From NCBI GenBank assembly GCA_944470555.2, contig OX104130.1, forward strand, positions 45,417,491 through 45,481,490: 64,000 nucleotides of DNA, written 5' to 3'. The stretch is from Heterobilharzia americana (lineage: Eukaryota > Platyhelminthes > Trematoda > Strigeidida > Schistosomatidae). Positions 49,000 through 59,069 of the stretch are shown here, one piece after another. The stretch's first letter is position 1. Each line of letters starts with the position of its first letter. Under the pieces are notes generated by a model. The model was not told the origin of the DNA. It was given only the letters and a program-made list of their open reading frames with translations, and ran no database searches. The translations under genes and the position numbers were made by a program.

Positions 49000-50985
49000 A
49001 CTTCTCATACAAGTGAAATGTTATTTAAATTAAAAAGTTGATCAGCGAAGTTCGGTTTTTTCTAGTGTCATGTGATATGCTTCAAATAAACGAAAAAAGT
49101 GAAATAACATTATATACTGGTTTTCAAAATAAACAATGATTTCACATCATACCTACCGAACTTACTGTTTATGCGCTAACGAGTTCAATATTATATAAGC
49201 AGATGTAAATATATTACCTGTTTCAATGACTCATTTCAATCAACATAAGATATATGAGTATCGAATTGAAGAATAAACCACTTAACAATTCAATACTGAG
49301 TGACATGAAGATCCCAGTGATCATGGGTTAGCCTTACAAAATCACATCACTTCCAATTGTGACAAAACTGGGGTGGCTCAATAAACATGAAGCATGGCTC
49401 AGCCATAGAATATGCCTTTATACAAAGTTAACTGAAGCAAGATCAAATTGCAGAAAACTAGATATGGCCAAAACGAGATATCAGCTTGATAGATGAAAGG
49501 ATCTATCAAACTACTTTAATTTTATAATACTAAGGTTCTTTACTAGCATAGCATAAAATCTACTGTCTACTTCATACCTAAAAGATTAAATAAAACACGT
49601 AGCCACCTGTCTTTCCCTTCTATTTTACTAATGTCCTAGAATAACCGTTCTCCCTAAGCACAAATACTCAAGTACCTTGAGACATTTTTGCCTATTGAAC
49701 CTACTTCTACTCATTTGCATTCTATGTACAATGAGGGCTAAATGATCTCTAGTGCGATGAAAGGGCATCAGTCCACATTTAATGTTTAACCTGAATACGC
49801 TGTATACCCATTAAAAGTCAAAAGTCGCCAGGGCACTTCTTTCGTTGACAGTTTGAAGTGCGAAGATAAAGCAAGGTATATGAAAAGTGATCAAGTAACT
49901 TTCACTAGTTCCCCTTGAGACAGATCGTGATGACAATCTAACACCAAGATGTCTGCACCGTTTGACTTGTGAATGATTTATCGAAATCAAAGAATGTAGT
50001 GAACACAGTTTCCGTTTTGTTACGTAAGGCATTAAATGTTTCGGAAACAACTAATGCTTGAGTTTTTTATACTTGAAAACCCGCCTAGTATTTGCAAATG
50101 ACTACTTCACTTTCAACAAGACATTTGCCTAGAACCCTCAACTTCAATGTTTGCAAAGCTTACAATACCGTCAAACTAAGTCACTGATTACTTATGCTAA
50201 GTTCTCAGCTCTGTTTGCTTATGACTGAGATGAGTCCTACTCGAGTGTCGCCATGAGAGCTACAAAGTCACCGTTTCCTCTTCTGGCGAAAAATGGACGG
50301 ATTTAGCATTTCAGTTAGCAAACCATTGTGTGCATTCGGTTTATCTTCTGCTCAGTTCGAAAGGAATTAGTGCAGTCGATTATACTGAAAATCCATTGTC
50401 TATTTATCTGCTTTATGCTAGACAATATGAATGTCCATTAGCTAGGCTAAAGCACTGGGTTTCAGTATAGGCAGAAACTGGTATTTATAAAAAGTCGCAA
50501 AGACGGATGAAATTCGACGTTAAAAATAAAGATTAACACTATATTTCGTTAATTCACTTTGCCGTTCTGTTTCCATGAAGTCAATTCCTTTGAATAAAAA
50601 ATCATTTTCTCTCCAACTGGAATCATTTTTGTTTAGATAAAAATGAGATTTTCTCTCTTTGCTTAGTGCTTTCGTAAACTCAGTAGATAGTATCAATATA
50701 AGCTGAATGGAAATTAAGACCACGTAAACTTTTACTTTTGCAGCAAAGCAGTGATTAGAACGTTATGTTTTTGAGTATTAGATAGTACAAGCAATTCTAA
50801 TTAATAGTTAACTTAAACACCAGATAACACCTGCTCCAAAACCCCAGACGGAAAACAGAGAGGAAGAAGACTGCTCTGGATGAGAGTTTATTGCCACTGA
50901 ATCTATTTGAAAATAACCCGGAACATGTGCATACACACTCAGGATATGACCTAGTCACGAGCTTGGAACACTAACACATTAGTAG
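49000..50985. other. Unassigned DNA
   Basis: No supportable gene or repeat. Confidence 0.4.
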
Positions 50986-50992
50986 ATATTAG

Positions 50993-51104
50993 TTGATTGG
51001 AGGCAATCGGAAGGAAACCCTGGATCTAGGTTTCGTGCTTGCTGACAAGTGCTAACAAGCACGAGACCTAGGTCCAGGGCTTCCTGCCAATTGCGTCCAA
51101 TCAA
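50993..51104. repeat. Near-perfect palindrome, 49-bp arms
   Basis: The arms are 50993-51041 and 51056-51104, with a 14-base loop. The left arm starts TTGATTGGAGGCAATCGG and the right arm ends TTGCGTCCAATCAA. Only a handful of positions mismatch. It forms the distal end of the SINE-like unit at 50993-51245, so the last part of the repeat appears duplicated in inverted orientation. Confidence 0.85.
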
Positions 51105-51245
51105 CTGACATTTACCAATGTGCACCGCGATGCTGAGTTTCCTAGGTTGGTGGCCACATTGCACATATGATCGATAGGATTCGATCTGCACCCAGGACTA
51201 TACAACATCAAATTGGTTGCTCTCCCGCGACCAATCACACATTAG
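51056..51245 (-). repeat. SINE-like repeat, family 'palindrome' (copy 3)
   Basis: On the minus strand a tRNA-like head (GGTCGCGGGAGAGC, then CAGATCGAATCCTATCGATC) leads into GTGCAATGTGGCCACCAACC and on to the palindrome. Copies 1 and 2 lie at 19870 and 40300. A and B boxes imply RNA polymerase III transcription when the family was active. The frame 50979-51191 is a repeat artefact. Confidence 0.6.
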
Positions 51246-51249
51246 AAGC

Positions 51250-53136
51250 AACGTCAATCAATGAGCAAACAGCCCTAGAAAAAGGGGAAATGGATTACTA
51301 ACTAAGGTCTCAAAAAAGCCCAAAAACTGTAGTTTAAAAAGTGTAAATAAATGAATAAATAATGTTTTGTGTAAATCAGGGACCTTCAAACAGTTTTAGA
51401 CAAATATAGGACCTGATATACCTCAGTAATGGTCTAAGTTACCACCAACCACACCGGAAAGCAGAATTTTTTTTAATATGACAGGAATGAGTCTGTGCCT
51501 CTAAGGAGAATTTTATAAGCACTGTCAAAAAAGCTACAGTATATACAAACCCATTCAAAACAAAAGATTTGAGTGATATCCAGTGTGTATGCTTGCATAC
51601 TAACGAACGAATAAGTAGATTAGTAACGTCACTGCAACTGACTTTGTTTTCTAACTGTTAACAAATGACATCTTTGCGAACCACGCGACAACACAAAGTA
51701 TAACAGCCACTATAAGCGTCGATGGAATCAGTAGGATATAATACATATACATGAAGGTGGCAGAAGAAAACATCACCCTTCTTGTATAACTTCGGTTTGG
51801 TAAAATTGACACTAAAGTGAATAAAAATCGAAAGATATAAGACAAAATGTAATGTTTCAAACCAGTGGTGAATATACAAAAGAGATGCTTGAAATACGTA
51901 ACAGACAAATAAATAACACGGCGATCAGTGAAACATTACCCATTGATGAGTAAACCACTTTATCCACCTGGAATTTTATATCCACTCTCACCACTTCTAA
52001 CGCGATTATAGTTATCCGGCATTACACTTCCGCATATCTTAACACGGAATGCATGTTTAACCGTAAATCTGAATAACATAACTATAGGTTTCATCACTGG
52101 ATATCCAAAAGGAATTCAATAGCAGATTTCATGAAAATAATATTGTAGAGAGTATTATCAAATAGCAACATAGGATTATAAATACATGTATTGTGTAGTG
52201 TGTTTAAACACAACAGTAATATTCACAAGGTATATTCATTAAATCCTGTATTCTCTTCAGCAAAGTTGTATGTGATACAGTATACTGATCAAATAACGTC
52301 ATATGTTAATCCTAGCACACAAACCAACTTTGAAATCCGAAACCACTTGAATATGAGTGACTTCGTAGATTAAATTACATGTATGTACGTACTCATGTAT
52401 ACGACATCACGGTGTGTTTGTAACACAAATTACACATCAGGCATTAACTCGATATACGGAAACAAGCATAATAAGGTAGGGTTAAATGAAGTAACCCATT
52501 CACACTTCCCGTCATCAGTGCACGCTCCCTATCTGGGAAAATGTCTACCCTCAGAACAACAGCTTTAATCACCGAACCGACAGTGGTGTTGATAATGAAA
52601 TTACAGTGTTCATCCCCCATACTGGATGTAGACTTCTGCATAGACAGCTACAACCTTTATCGTACAAACTAAGATCATAATCGTGGTGGAGGCTGTCTCA
52701 CTTCTATATGCAACCCCGCTATGGCAAATAAAAATCGAAGATAATGTGTTGTATGCAATACCTCCTGGTAGGCGGTGTATATTAAGCAGCATTCTCATCA
52801 GAGGAAACTGATGCATTTATGGCCAATCTATTTGCTCATGCTTCCTAATATAGTGCATATTTTTTAATATGGTCCCCAGAGACCTCAATCTTTCGGAAGC
52901 AGACTGGACAGCTGGTTGTAGTAAGTAATCCCTCGATGAAATACTCGGTGTCACAGATATCTATGTAAGAAATCACTATGTTCAGGCACCTTTTTGTGGC
53001 AGCAAGACATACGCTGTGTAACTAATTATATTGATAGTACATTTTTCAATAGTAGCCATAGACTGGTATCCTGCAACCTACCAATCCCACCAATCAAAAC
53101 AGAAAATATACTAGTTCTACAGAATACTGAACATCG
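51250..53136. other. Unassigned DNA
   Basis: No supportable gene. It includes an A+T-rich frame pair at 51651-51908 (minus) with hydrophobic stretches but no start, splice or family evidence. Confidence 0.4.
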
Positions 53137-53147
53137 CATTAGCAAAG

Positions 53148-53149
<2 letters not shown>
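53137..53149. repeat. Target-site duplication, left copy
   Basis: CATTAGCAAAGAT, repeated exactly at 56404-56416. Confidence 0.95.

Positions 53150-53203
<54 letters not shown>
53150..53203 (-). repeat. (TAA)n 3' tail of the RTE element
   Basis: About 18 perfect TAA units on the minus strand. RTE elements end in short tandem repeats in place of poly(A). The first unit (53201-53203) is also the stop codon of the ORF, so there is effectively no 3' UTR. Confidence 0.95.
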
Positions 53204-56200
53204 GTCCCTTGGGTTCCTAGTGGAACATAGGGCTTCAGTAGCACGCCTCCAGTGACCTCTGTTCTCTGAGATCTTTTGAACCTGGTCCCACGACAGCCCA
53301 GAAGCTCTCATTTCCTGCTCGCACGACCTCCTCCATGTCACCCTTGGACGTCCAACTCGTCGCTTCCCATGGGGATTCCACTCGAGGGCCTGACGCGTGA
53401 TGTCCTCCGTCGGCCTTCTCAGTGCATGGCCAATCCATCTCCACTTCTTCCTGCATATTTGTTGCGTGATAGGTTCTTGGTTGGTTCGTTCCCAGAGTTC
53501 CTTGTTGCTTATTTTTTCTGGCCATCTGATCTTCAGCAGCGAGCGTAAGCAGTTGTTGATGAATGTCTGTAGTTTATTGGAAATACCTTTCGTGACGCGC
53601 CAAGTCTCTGAGCCATACAAGAGCACTGACTTGACGTTGGTGTTGAAAATCCGTATCTTGTTCCGCATGCTGAGTGCAGAAGATCTCCACACTGGTTTCA
53701 GGCTAATGAATGCCTGTCTTGCTTTTCCGATTCTGACTTTGACGTCCTCGTCCGTCCCGCCTGTAGTTGAAACAGTGCTTCCTAGATAAGTGAAGGAGGT
53801 TACTTCCTTTAAGTTTCTCCCGTTGACAGTGATTGGAGTTTGTTGTTGTTGTTGTTGATGGTGGTGGTGCGGTATCTTCATCACTTCTGTCTTCTCTATA
53901 TTCACCTGAAGTCCCGTCTTAGCTGCCTCTTCTATCAACTTGTTAGTTTTTGCCTGCAGATCTTCAAGTTTATGTGACATTAGGCATAAGTCATCGGCGA
54001 AATCCAAGTCTTCTAGGTTCTTTTCCGTCGTCCAGTGTATCCCCCTCTTCTCGCTGCCTACTGTTTGCTGCATGATCCAGTCCACCACAATCAAGAATAT
54101 CATGGGGGATAGTAGGCAACCTTGTTTCACTCCTGTCTTCACTTCAAAGGCATCACTGAGCTTCCCATTGTGGATTACTTGGCATGTAGCATCTTCATAT
54201 AGTTGTTGAATGAGGCGGATAAAGGTTTGCGGTACTCCGTAGTATTGAAGCAGTTTCCAAATTACTTCTCGGTCGACGCTGTCAAAGGCCTTCTCAAAGT
54301 CGATGAAGTTGAGGTGGAGAGGTGATTGCCATTCTATGCTCTGTTCTATGATGATACGAAGCGTTGCAATTTGGTCTGCACATGATTTGTACTTCCTGAA
54401 GCCTGCCTGTTCCGGTCGTAGTTTTGAATCCAGTGCATCCCTTAGCCTCTCCAGGATGATGCGGCTTAATATTTTACTTGGGGTGGACAGGAGAGTGATT
54501 CCGCGCCAGTTCTTGCAAGCACTGAGGTCTCCCTTCTTCGGCAGTTTGACAAGGTAACCCTTCTTCCAATCGTCAGGTACCTTCTCTTCCTTCCACACCT
54601 TCTGCAATAGTGGTGTGAGCATGTCCGCTGTTGTCTCTGCATCTGTTCTCAGTGCTTCTGGCGGTATTCCATCTGGTCCTGCTGCTTTCCCGCATTTCAG
54701 TAGCTTTATGGCGTTCAGGACTTCCATTTTCGTTGGGGGATTAATGTTCACTTGTAGTTCAGCGGCTGCAGGTGGTATTTCTGGACGAAGTGCAGGTGGT
54801 GGTCGATTCAAGAGCTTCTTGAAGTGGTCGGCCCATCGTTTCCTCTGTTTCTCTTCTTTTGTAATTAAATTTCCTTCTTCATCTTTTATTGGTTTCATCT
54901 GTGTTGGTCTCTTCCCTGATAGCAACCTGGTTATTTGATACAATGTCGTCAGGTCTCTCTTACCTGCAGCCTGTTCTGCTTCACTTGCCAGTGTTTCGTA
55001 GAAGTGTCTTTTGTCTTTGCGTGCACTCTTCTTCACTTCTTTGTCCAGTGTTTTATACATTGTGCTCAGTTCCTCTTGTCGTTGAGCATCCTTGCACTGG
55101 TTTATCTTCTGCTTCACCATCCTCCTCTCCTCTATCAGCTTCCAGGTATCCGTCGAGATCCATTCCTTGTCTTCTTTCTTCTTCCTTCCTAATACTGTTG
55201 TGCAGGTTTCTTTCCACATAGCTTTCAAAGACTTCCAGTGTTCTTCCACACAGGTTTCTTCAGGGATGTCCCTCGATGTCTCCCATTTTGTCTTGATGGC
55301 TGCCTTGAAGATCTCCTTTGTAGTTTCATCCTTCAGTTTCCGAGTGTTGTACTTGAATTGAGGTCTATCACCAGCTTCCTTGAAGGCTTTTAACTTGATT
55401 TGGAAGGTTCCTTGCACTAGGTAGTGGTCTGAACCTACATCTGCTCCTCTTCTTGACCTTGTGTTAAGTAGACTGCGTCTCCATTTTCTTGAGATTGAGA
55501 TAAAGTCGATTTGATTTTTAGTGTGTCCATCTGGTGAAATCCATGTCGCTTTGTGGATATCTTTGTGCCTGAACACACTGCCTCCAATCACCAAATCGTT
55601 GAATGCACAGAATTCTGCAAACAATTCTCCATTCTCATTCATTTCACCTAGTGCCTCTCGACCCATGGTTAGTTCTCTTCCCGTGTTGTCCCCTCCCAGT
55701 TTGGCATTCATGTCGCCCATCAGAATTTTGATATCGCCAACTGACGTCTTGTCCAGTGTTGATTGAAGTTGTCTGTAGAATTCCTCCTTTTTCTCTTGCT
55801 CTGCATTATTTGTAGGTGCATAACATTGTATGATTGTGACCTTTCTTCCTTTTGAGTTGAATCTTGCTGTCATGATCCTGGAGGAGATTGGTTCCCACTG
55901 CATGAGAGCCTTCGATGCTCTTGAGGACATCATGATAGCCACTCCCTCAGTGTGCTCGTGGTTGGCGTCTGGGTGACCGGAGTAGATTATTGATTCTCCA
56001 GTTGACAGTTTGGAGAGTCCACTCCCATTCCATCTGCTTTCGCAAATCCCAAGCACTTCGATGTTATACCTTCTCATCTCCTTTGCAATCTGGGCTGCCT
56101 TACTGGGTTCAAACATCGTGCGGACATTCCATGTCCCCACGTTTACTTTCGCTTTCATCGAGAGAAGACACATCGGCCAATTGGCTTCCCGAAGGCTTTC

Positions 56201-56338
56201 ACCAACTGGCGTCATTTCGCCTCTCCGATTCCAGCGGGGAATAAGTTTGTTTTCATTTTTTATATTTTGTTTGTGCTTTGAAGTTTCTTTAGCGGTTAGA
56301 TTTGTTTTACGGGGTAGGGTTGCTAGCCCTATGCCCAA
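53201..56338 (-). CDS. RTE endonuclease-reverse transcriptase, intact 1045 aa
   Basis: One protein nicks target DNA and copies the element RNA in place (target-primed reverse transcription, in the nucleus). The AP endonuclease (about residues 65-315) has NVGTWNVRTM (Asn71), GICESRW (Glu100), GDMNAKLG (208-215), QIDFI (Asp278) and GSDH (303-305), all intact. The RT (about 540-850) has AAGPDGIPPE, AGFRKYKSC, FIDFEKAFDSVD (catalytic Asp680), GVKQGCLLSP and FADD (780-783), all intact. A His4-Gln6 run sits at 824-833. The C-terminal part has KWRWIGHALRR and KRRVGRPRVTWRR, basic and probably nucleic-acid binding. Length is normal for the clade. The ATG at 56336-56338 is the first in this frame after the short 5' UTR. 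Another possible start is the Met near residue 61, just before the endonuclease. Confidence 0.96.
53840..53869 (-). repeat. His4-Gln6 codon run in the RTE ORF
   Basis: Tandem CAY then CAR codons encode four His and six Gln between the RT palm and the conserved TPITVNG..L...FTYLGS segment. It looks like slippage expansion within a tolerant loop. Frame is preserved. Confidence 0.85.
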
Positions 56339-56403
56339 CCTTCCCTCTTTACCCGGGCTTAGGACCGGCTAGTAACTAGTAAACTAGTTAACCAGGCGAG
56401 GTT

Positions 56404-56416
56404 CATTAGCAAAGAT
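56404..56416. repeat. Target-site duplication, right copy
   Basis: CATTAGCAAAGAT, identical to 53137-53149. Confidence 0.95.
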
Positions 56417-56484
56417 ACAAATTGTAAAATGCTCATACACTGGGATGACTAGCTTACCACTGAAGCCCTAACAACCACGGGGTT

Positions 56485-56489
56485 CCTAT
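56485..56489. repeat. Solo LTR target-site duplication, left
   Basis: CCTAT, repeated at 56857-56861. Five bases is the length typical of many Gypsy and some BEL/Pao integrases. Confidence 0.7.
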
Positions 56490-56856
56490 TGTTAGGGATG
56501 GCCAATCCCTAAGATAACCAACTTACAATATTTCTACATTATCATTGTAAAGTTTAAGCCTTATTTTCGCGCCCTTTCTGCGGCCTGCTGTTTCTTATTT
56601 CTACCACAGTTTACAATACTAAACGTTGATTGGTCCATTTTACACTTTGAATACACTATTTTGTTTTCACTGGCCAGGGCCATCTAAGGATATATAAACG
56701 ACTGAGTTTTCACTTGTTATAATTCGGTTGGAGTGAATAAACTTTCAGTCTCATCGTCTTCTTCCGCCAAATATCGAGTTGAGAAGTCACTGTTCTATCG
56801 TTAACCGCATTCGTCTCAGAGCGTTGCATCGTTATCTACAGTCTTGGATCGTAACA
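56490..56856 (+). mobile_element. Solo LTR of an LTR retrotransposon
   Basis: A 367-bp unit starts TGTTAGGGATGG and ends GGATCGTAACA, giving canonical TG...CA ends within a TGTTA/TAACA inverted pair, and 5-bp duplications flank it. It contains a TATA-like TATATAAA (56691-56698) and AATAAA (56736-56741) in LTR order, then a G+C-mixed U5-like stretch. No gag-pol, primer-binding site or second LTR is present, so it probably arose by recombination between the two LTRs of a full element. Gypsy or BEL/Pao families are the likely sources. Strand is inferred from the TATA and AATAAA. Confidence 0.75.
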
Positions 56857-56861
56857 CCTAT
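56857..56861. repeat. Solo LTR target-site duplication, right
   Basis: CCTAT, matching 56485-56489. Confidence 0.7.
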
Positions 56862-56928
56862 CCTATAGGAAAGTTATATCACGTGTGGATACTGTAGTTC
56901 TTGTGAAAATTGTCAAGCCACATAACAA

Positions 56929-57080
56929 TTAGGCAGGATACATTCCACGTGTATATCGCCCAACTACAGGGTTTGCCAGTTTCAACAAATGCTGTGCCTG
57001 GTGTGACAGTGCTATGGGGATCTTAGATGGTGGTTGTGTTGCTGCACCCATCTTTTCAGCACAGACTTGATTCTGTCCAC
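56929..57080 (-). CDS. Candidate terminal exon of an unknown host gene
   Basis: After an acceptor (GAGGTCTGCAG on the minus strand) the frame encodes 50 residues, including NQVCAEKMGAATQPPSK, LSHQAQHLLKLANPVVGRY and the end TRGMYPA, then TAA at 56929-56931. The composition is soluble and mixed. It continues the frame of the exon at 57201-57348 whether or not the 120 bases between them are spliced out. The stop lies 73 bases from the solo LTR. No family is recognised, and no AATAAA was found on this strand before the LTR. Confidence 0.4.
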
Positions 57081-57200
57081 CTGCAGACCTCGTTATATGA
57101 TTAAGGGCTTGCCATCTGGTATTTTGTACCATTATAGTTAAGTAATTTATTATACAAATAATGTAAATTAAGAGAATGAATTGTAAAGTAGACAGCTTAC

Positions 57201-57348
57201 CAACAGGAACTTGATACTCGGTTTTTCTCACTTTATCAGCAACTTTGACCGAATACTCCAAGTGCGTATGTAAAGACCAAGAAAGATATTTCTTGGTGAA
57301 TGTCCCCGAAAAGAGCCAAAAGCTATAGCAGTTGAACTGCCCAGACGA
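57201..57348 (-). CDS. Candidate internal exon of the same unknown gene
   Basis: Acceptor GTGATTCGTAG and donor GTTG before GTAAGC frame 148 bases in phase 0 to 1. They encode 49 residues (begins SSGQFNCYSFWLFSGTF, ends RKTEYQVPV). The donor is strong. A TAG lies in frame immediately before the exon, at the acceptor itself, as expected if upstream sequence is intron. Partner exons further upstream were not identified. The protein is not recognised. Confidence 0.4.
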
Positions 57349-57699
57349 CTACGAATCACCGGCAGAAAGTATTTCCGAGTTGAGGAGGTAGTTGCGTTGT
57401 TGTACGTAGCAATTCTTGTGTCCAGATGATTAACTGAATAGCGTTTACAATTATGATATGGTTGCCAACTGTTTTTCGGCGACAAATACCGTGGTAATGC
57501 CTCTAGATTGGATATGAACAAAGCACAACGTTATTTAAGCCGCCCGCTAGGGTTTTCTCACACTATTCAACACGACACTACAAAATTTGATGTTCATCTC
57601 ACCGTTGTTATTAGAAAAGTTAATTCATATATAGAAAACGTTGACGCCTGGATGACATATAAATACCAGTTCACTAATATTAGGTCAGAGGTGAAAGGG

Positions 57700-58110
57700 T
57701 ATAACTAAGCAATGAAATGATAGTAGATCTCAGACTTCGCATACACAGTGATTAGGTCAGAAAAGTTTACCAATGATTTGTCCGTCAGTCTAACAGGTGT
57801 TACTGGCTTCGACTATCCTTCCAGCTCTCTGCCTCCGTTTTGCTCTCTTTTCTCTTAAAAAAATCCTGATCCATCTCCTTAGCCAGAATTTACGCAGGGC
57901 AAACGAAGGGGGCTGTTGAAAATTGTAATGAAAACCAGAGGCAAAACGCACGATCTCCCGTAACTTCGAGTTTTCGGCCCCCGTGTTCTCCCCCCGGTTT
58001 TACCACGGGATGCTCTGCGTACTTTTTGATTAGCCCAGAGTTTCTCTCTGAATAACCCCGTGTCTTTTTCAATTTTCCCCCTGTTCCGAAAATGTTGACT
58101 AGGTCCAAAG
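57700..58110. other. G+C-richer segment of unknown origin
   Basis: A patch with GGGGGAGAACACGGGGG-like runs on the minus strand stands out from the surroundings. It carries a 72-codon minus-strand frame (57890-58108) with a basic, Gly-rich sequence and, further down, a short MDQDFFKRKESKTEAESW frame. It may be the 5' end of another mobile element or a host exon cluster. I cannot assign it. Confidence 0.3.
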
Positions 58111-59065
58111 CAGTTTAAGTTCTTGAATATTTAACTTGCCTTTCACATCACCACGTGAAAGTATGAAAAAACTCAAATTTTCAAATTCAAACTGACACTG
58201 CCTTCAATTTCCTGAGACATCCCTTGGTCAATAAAATGATTGCTTGACGTGCCCGAATCCTTGGTATCGAGAAAAAACACTCAACTATGATGGGCATGAT
58301 ACTTCAACAACGCTCATTTCGATATTTTCACCAACATATATTGCACTAGATATGAACCAAAGGAGTCAAAGAAGGTCTGTAAGCCGAATTGGTCTTAACT
58401 TCTCGAAACATTTCCATACAGCTGTATCTAATCTAAGAAACCACCCGTATTAAACCAGTTTTAGATTCTAAACTCAGTTTATGTGTTAGGAATGAGAAGT
58501 AACATCATCTGTGTAGTAACAGAATTAAGTACCAAAACAAGATTACCTAGATATGCGCATAACAACCTACAGCTCATGCAATTTGTAACGTAGTCCTCAA
58601 ACATTGCGCGTCATTGTTTCGTTGTTGAGCTGGCTCTACTTCAAGTTTCAACAATGGGTGCAGAGTTAAGTTGTAGCTCTCAGCTTTCATTTCCAGCTCT
58701 TGAGGCTAGGTTAATTTATTCGTTTATAGCCCTTCGATGGTGGCAGGAGTCCTTACAGCTTACCAACTTATGGCTTTGGAAGTAGTGATTGTTTGTTTGA
58801 AAGCATTTCTTGCAAATCGTAACTTGGTTTGTTTGAAGGAGCAACAGAATCGGTGACAAAACCAATTAACTTCCCTCGATTCTGGTTTCTGTGAACGCCC
58901 GAAAGTAAGCAAAAGGAGTTATTTGAAAGTAGTATGGGAAATAGGGCGAGTGGGAATTGGAAAATAGGAGTGGAAAGTACCTATAGAAAATTAAGTGTTT
59001 TTATCAATAATGCGGATAAGAGATGGGTCCCAATTCAGATTAGAGTTGGAGGAGCACAGAGATGG
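58111..59065 (-). other. Probable 3' UTR and flank of the CR1/jockey-type relic
   Basis: It lies directly downstream, on the minus strand, of the last recognisable codons of the LINE ORF at about 59070-59190. No tail repeat or duplication was recognised, so the element's 3' end is not located. Confidence 0.25.
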
Positions 59066-59069
59066 ATGA

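Larger units (their letters stand above)
53150..56403 (-). mobile_element. Full-length, apparently intact RTE LINE (family A)
   Basis: A 3.25-kb minus-strand element bounded by perfect 13-bp target-site duplications. It has a 5' UTR of only about 65 bases (56339-56403, with repeated ACTAGT motifs at about 56370-56388), one long ORF and the TAA tail. No stop or frameshift is present and the tail is uninterrupted, all signs of a recent insertion. By domain order and tail type it belongs to the RTE clade, which in schistosomes includes SR2/SjR2-type elements. The exact family cannot be fixed without a library search. A minimal relative lies at 43294-43342. Confidence 0.96.

Noticed and set aside
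53235..56372. Many plus-strand frames of 80-130 codons
   Set aside because: They are antisense or alternate-frame shadows of the intact RTE ORF.
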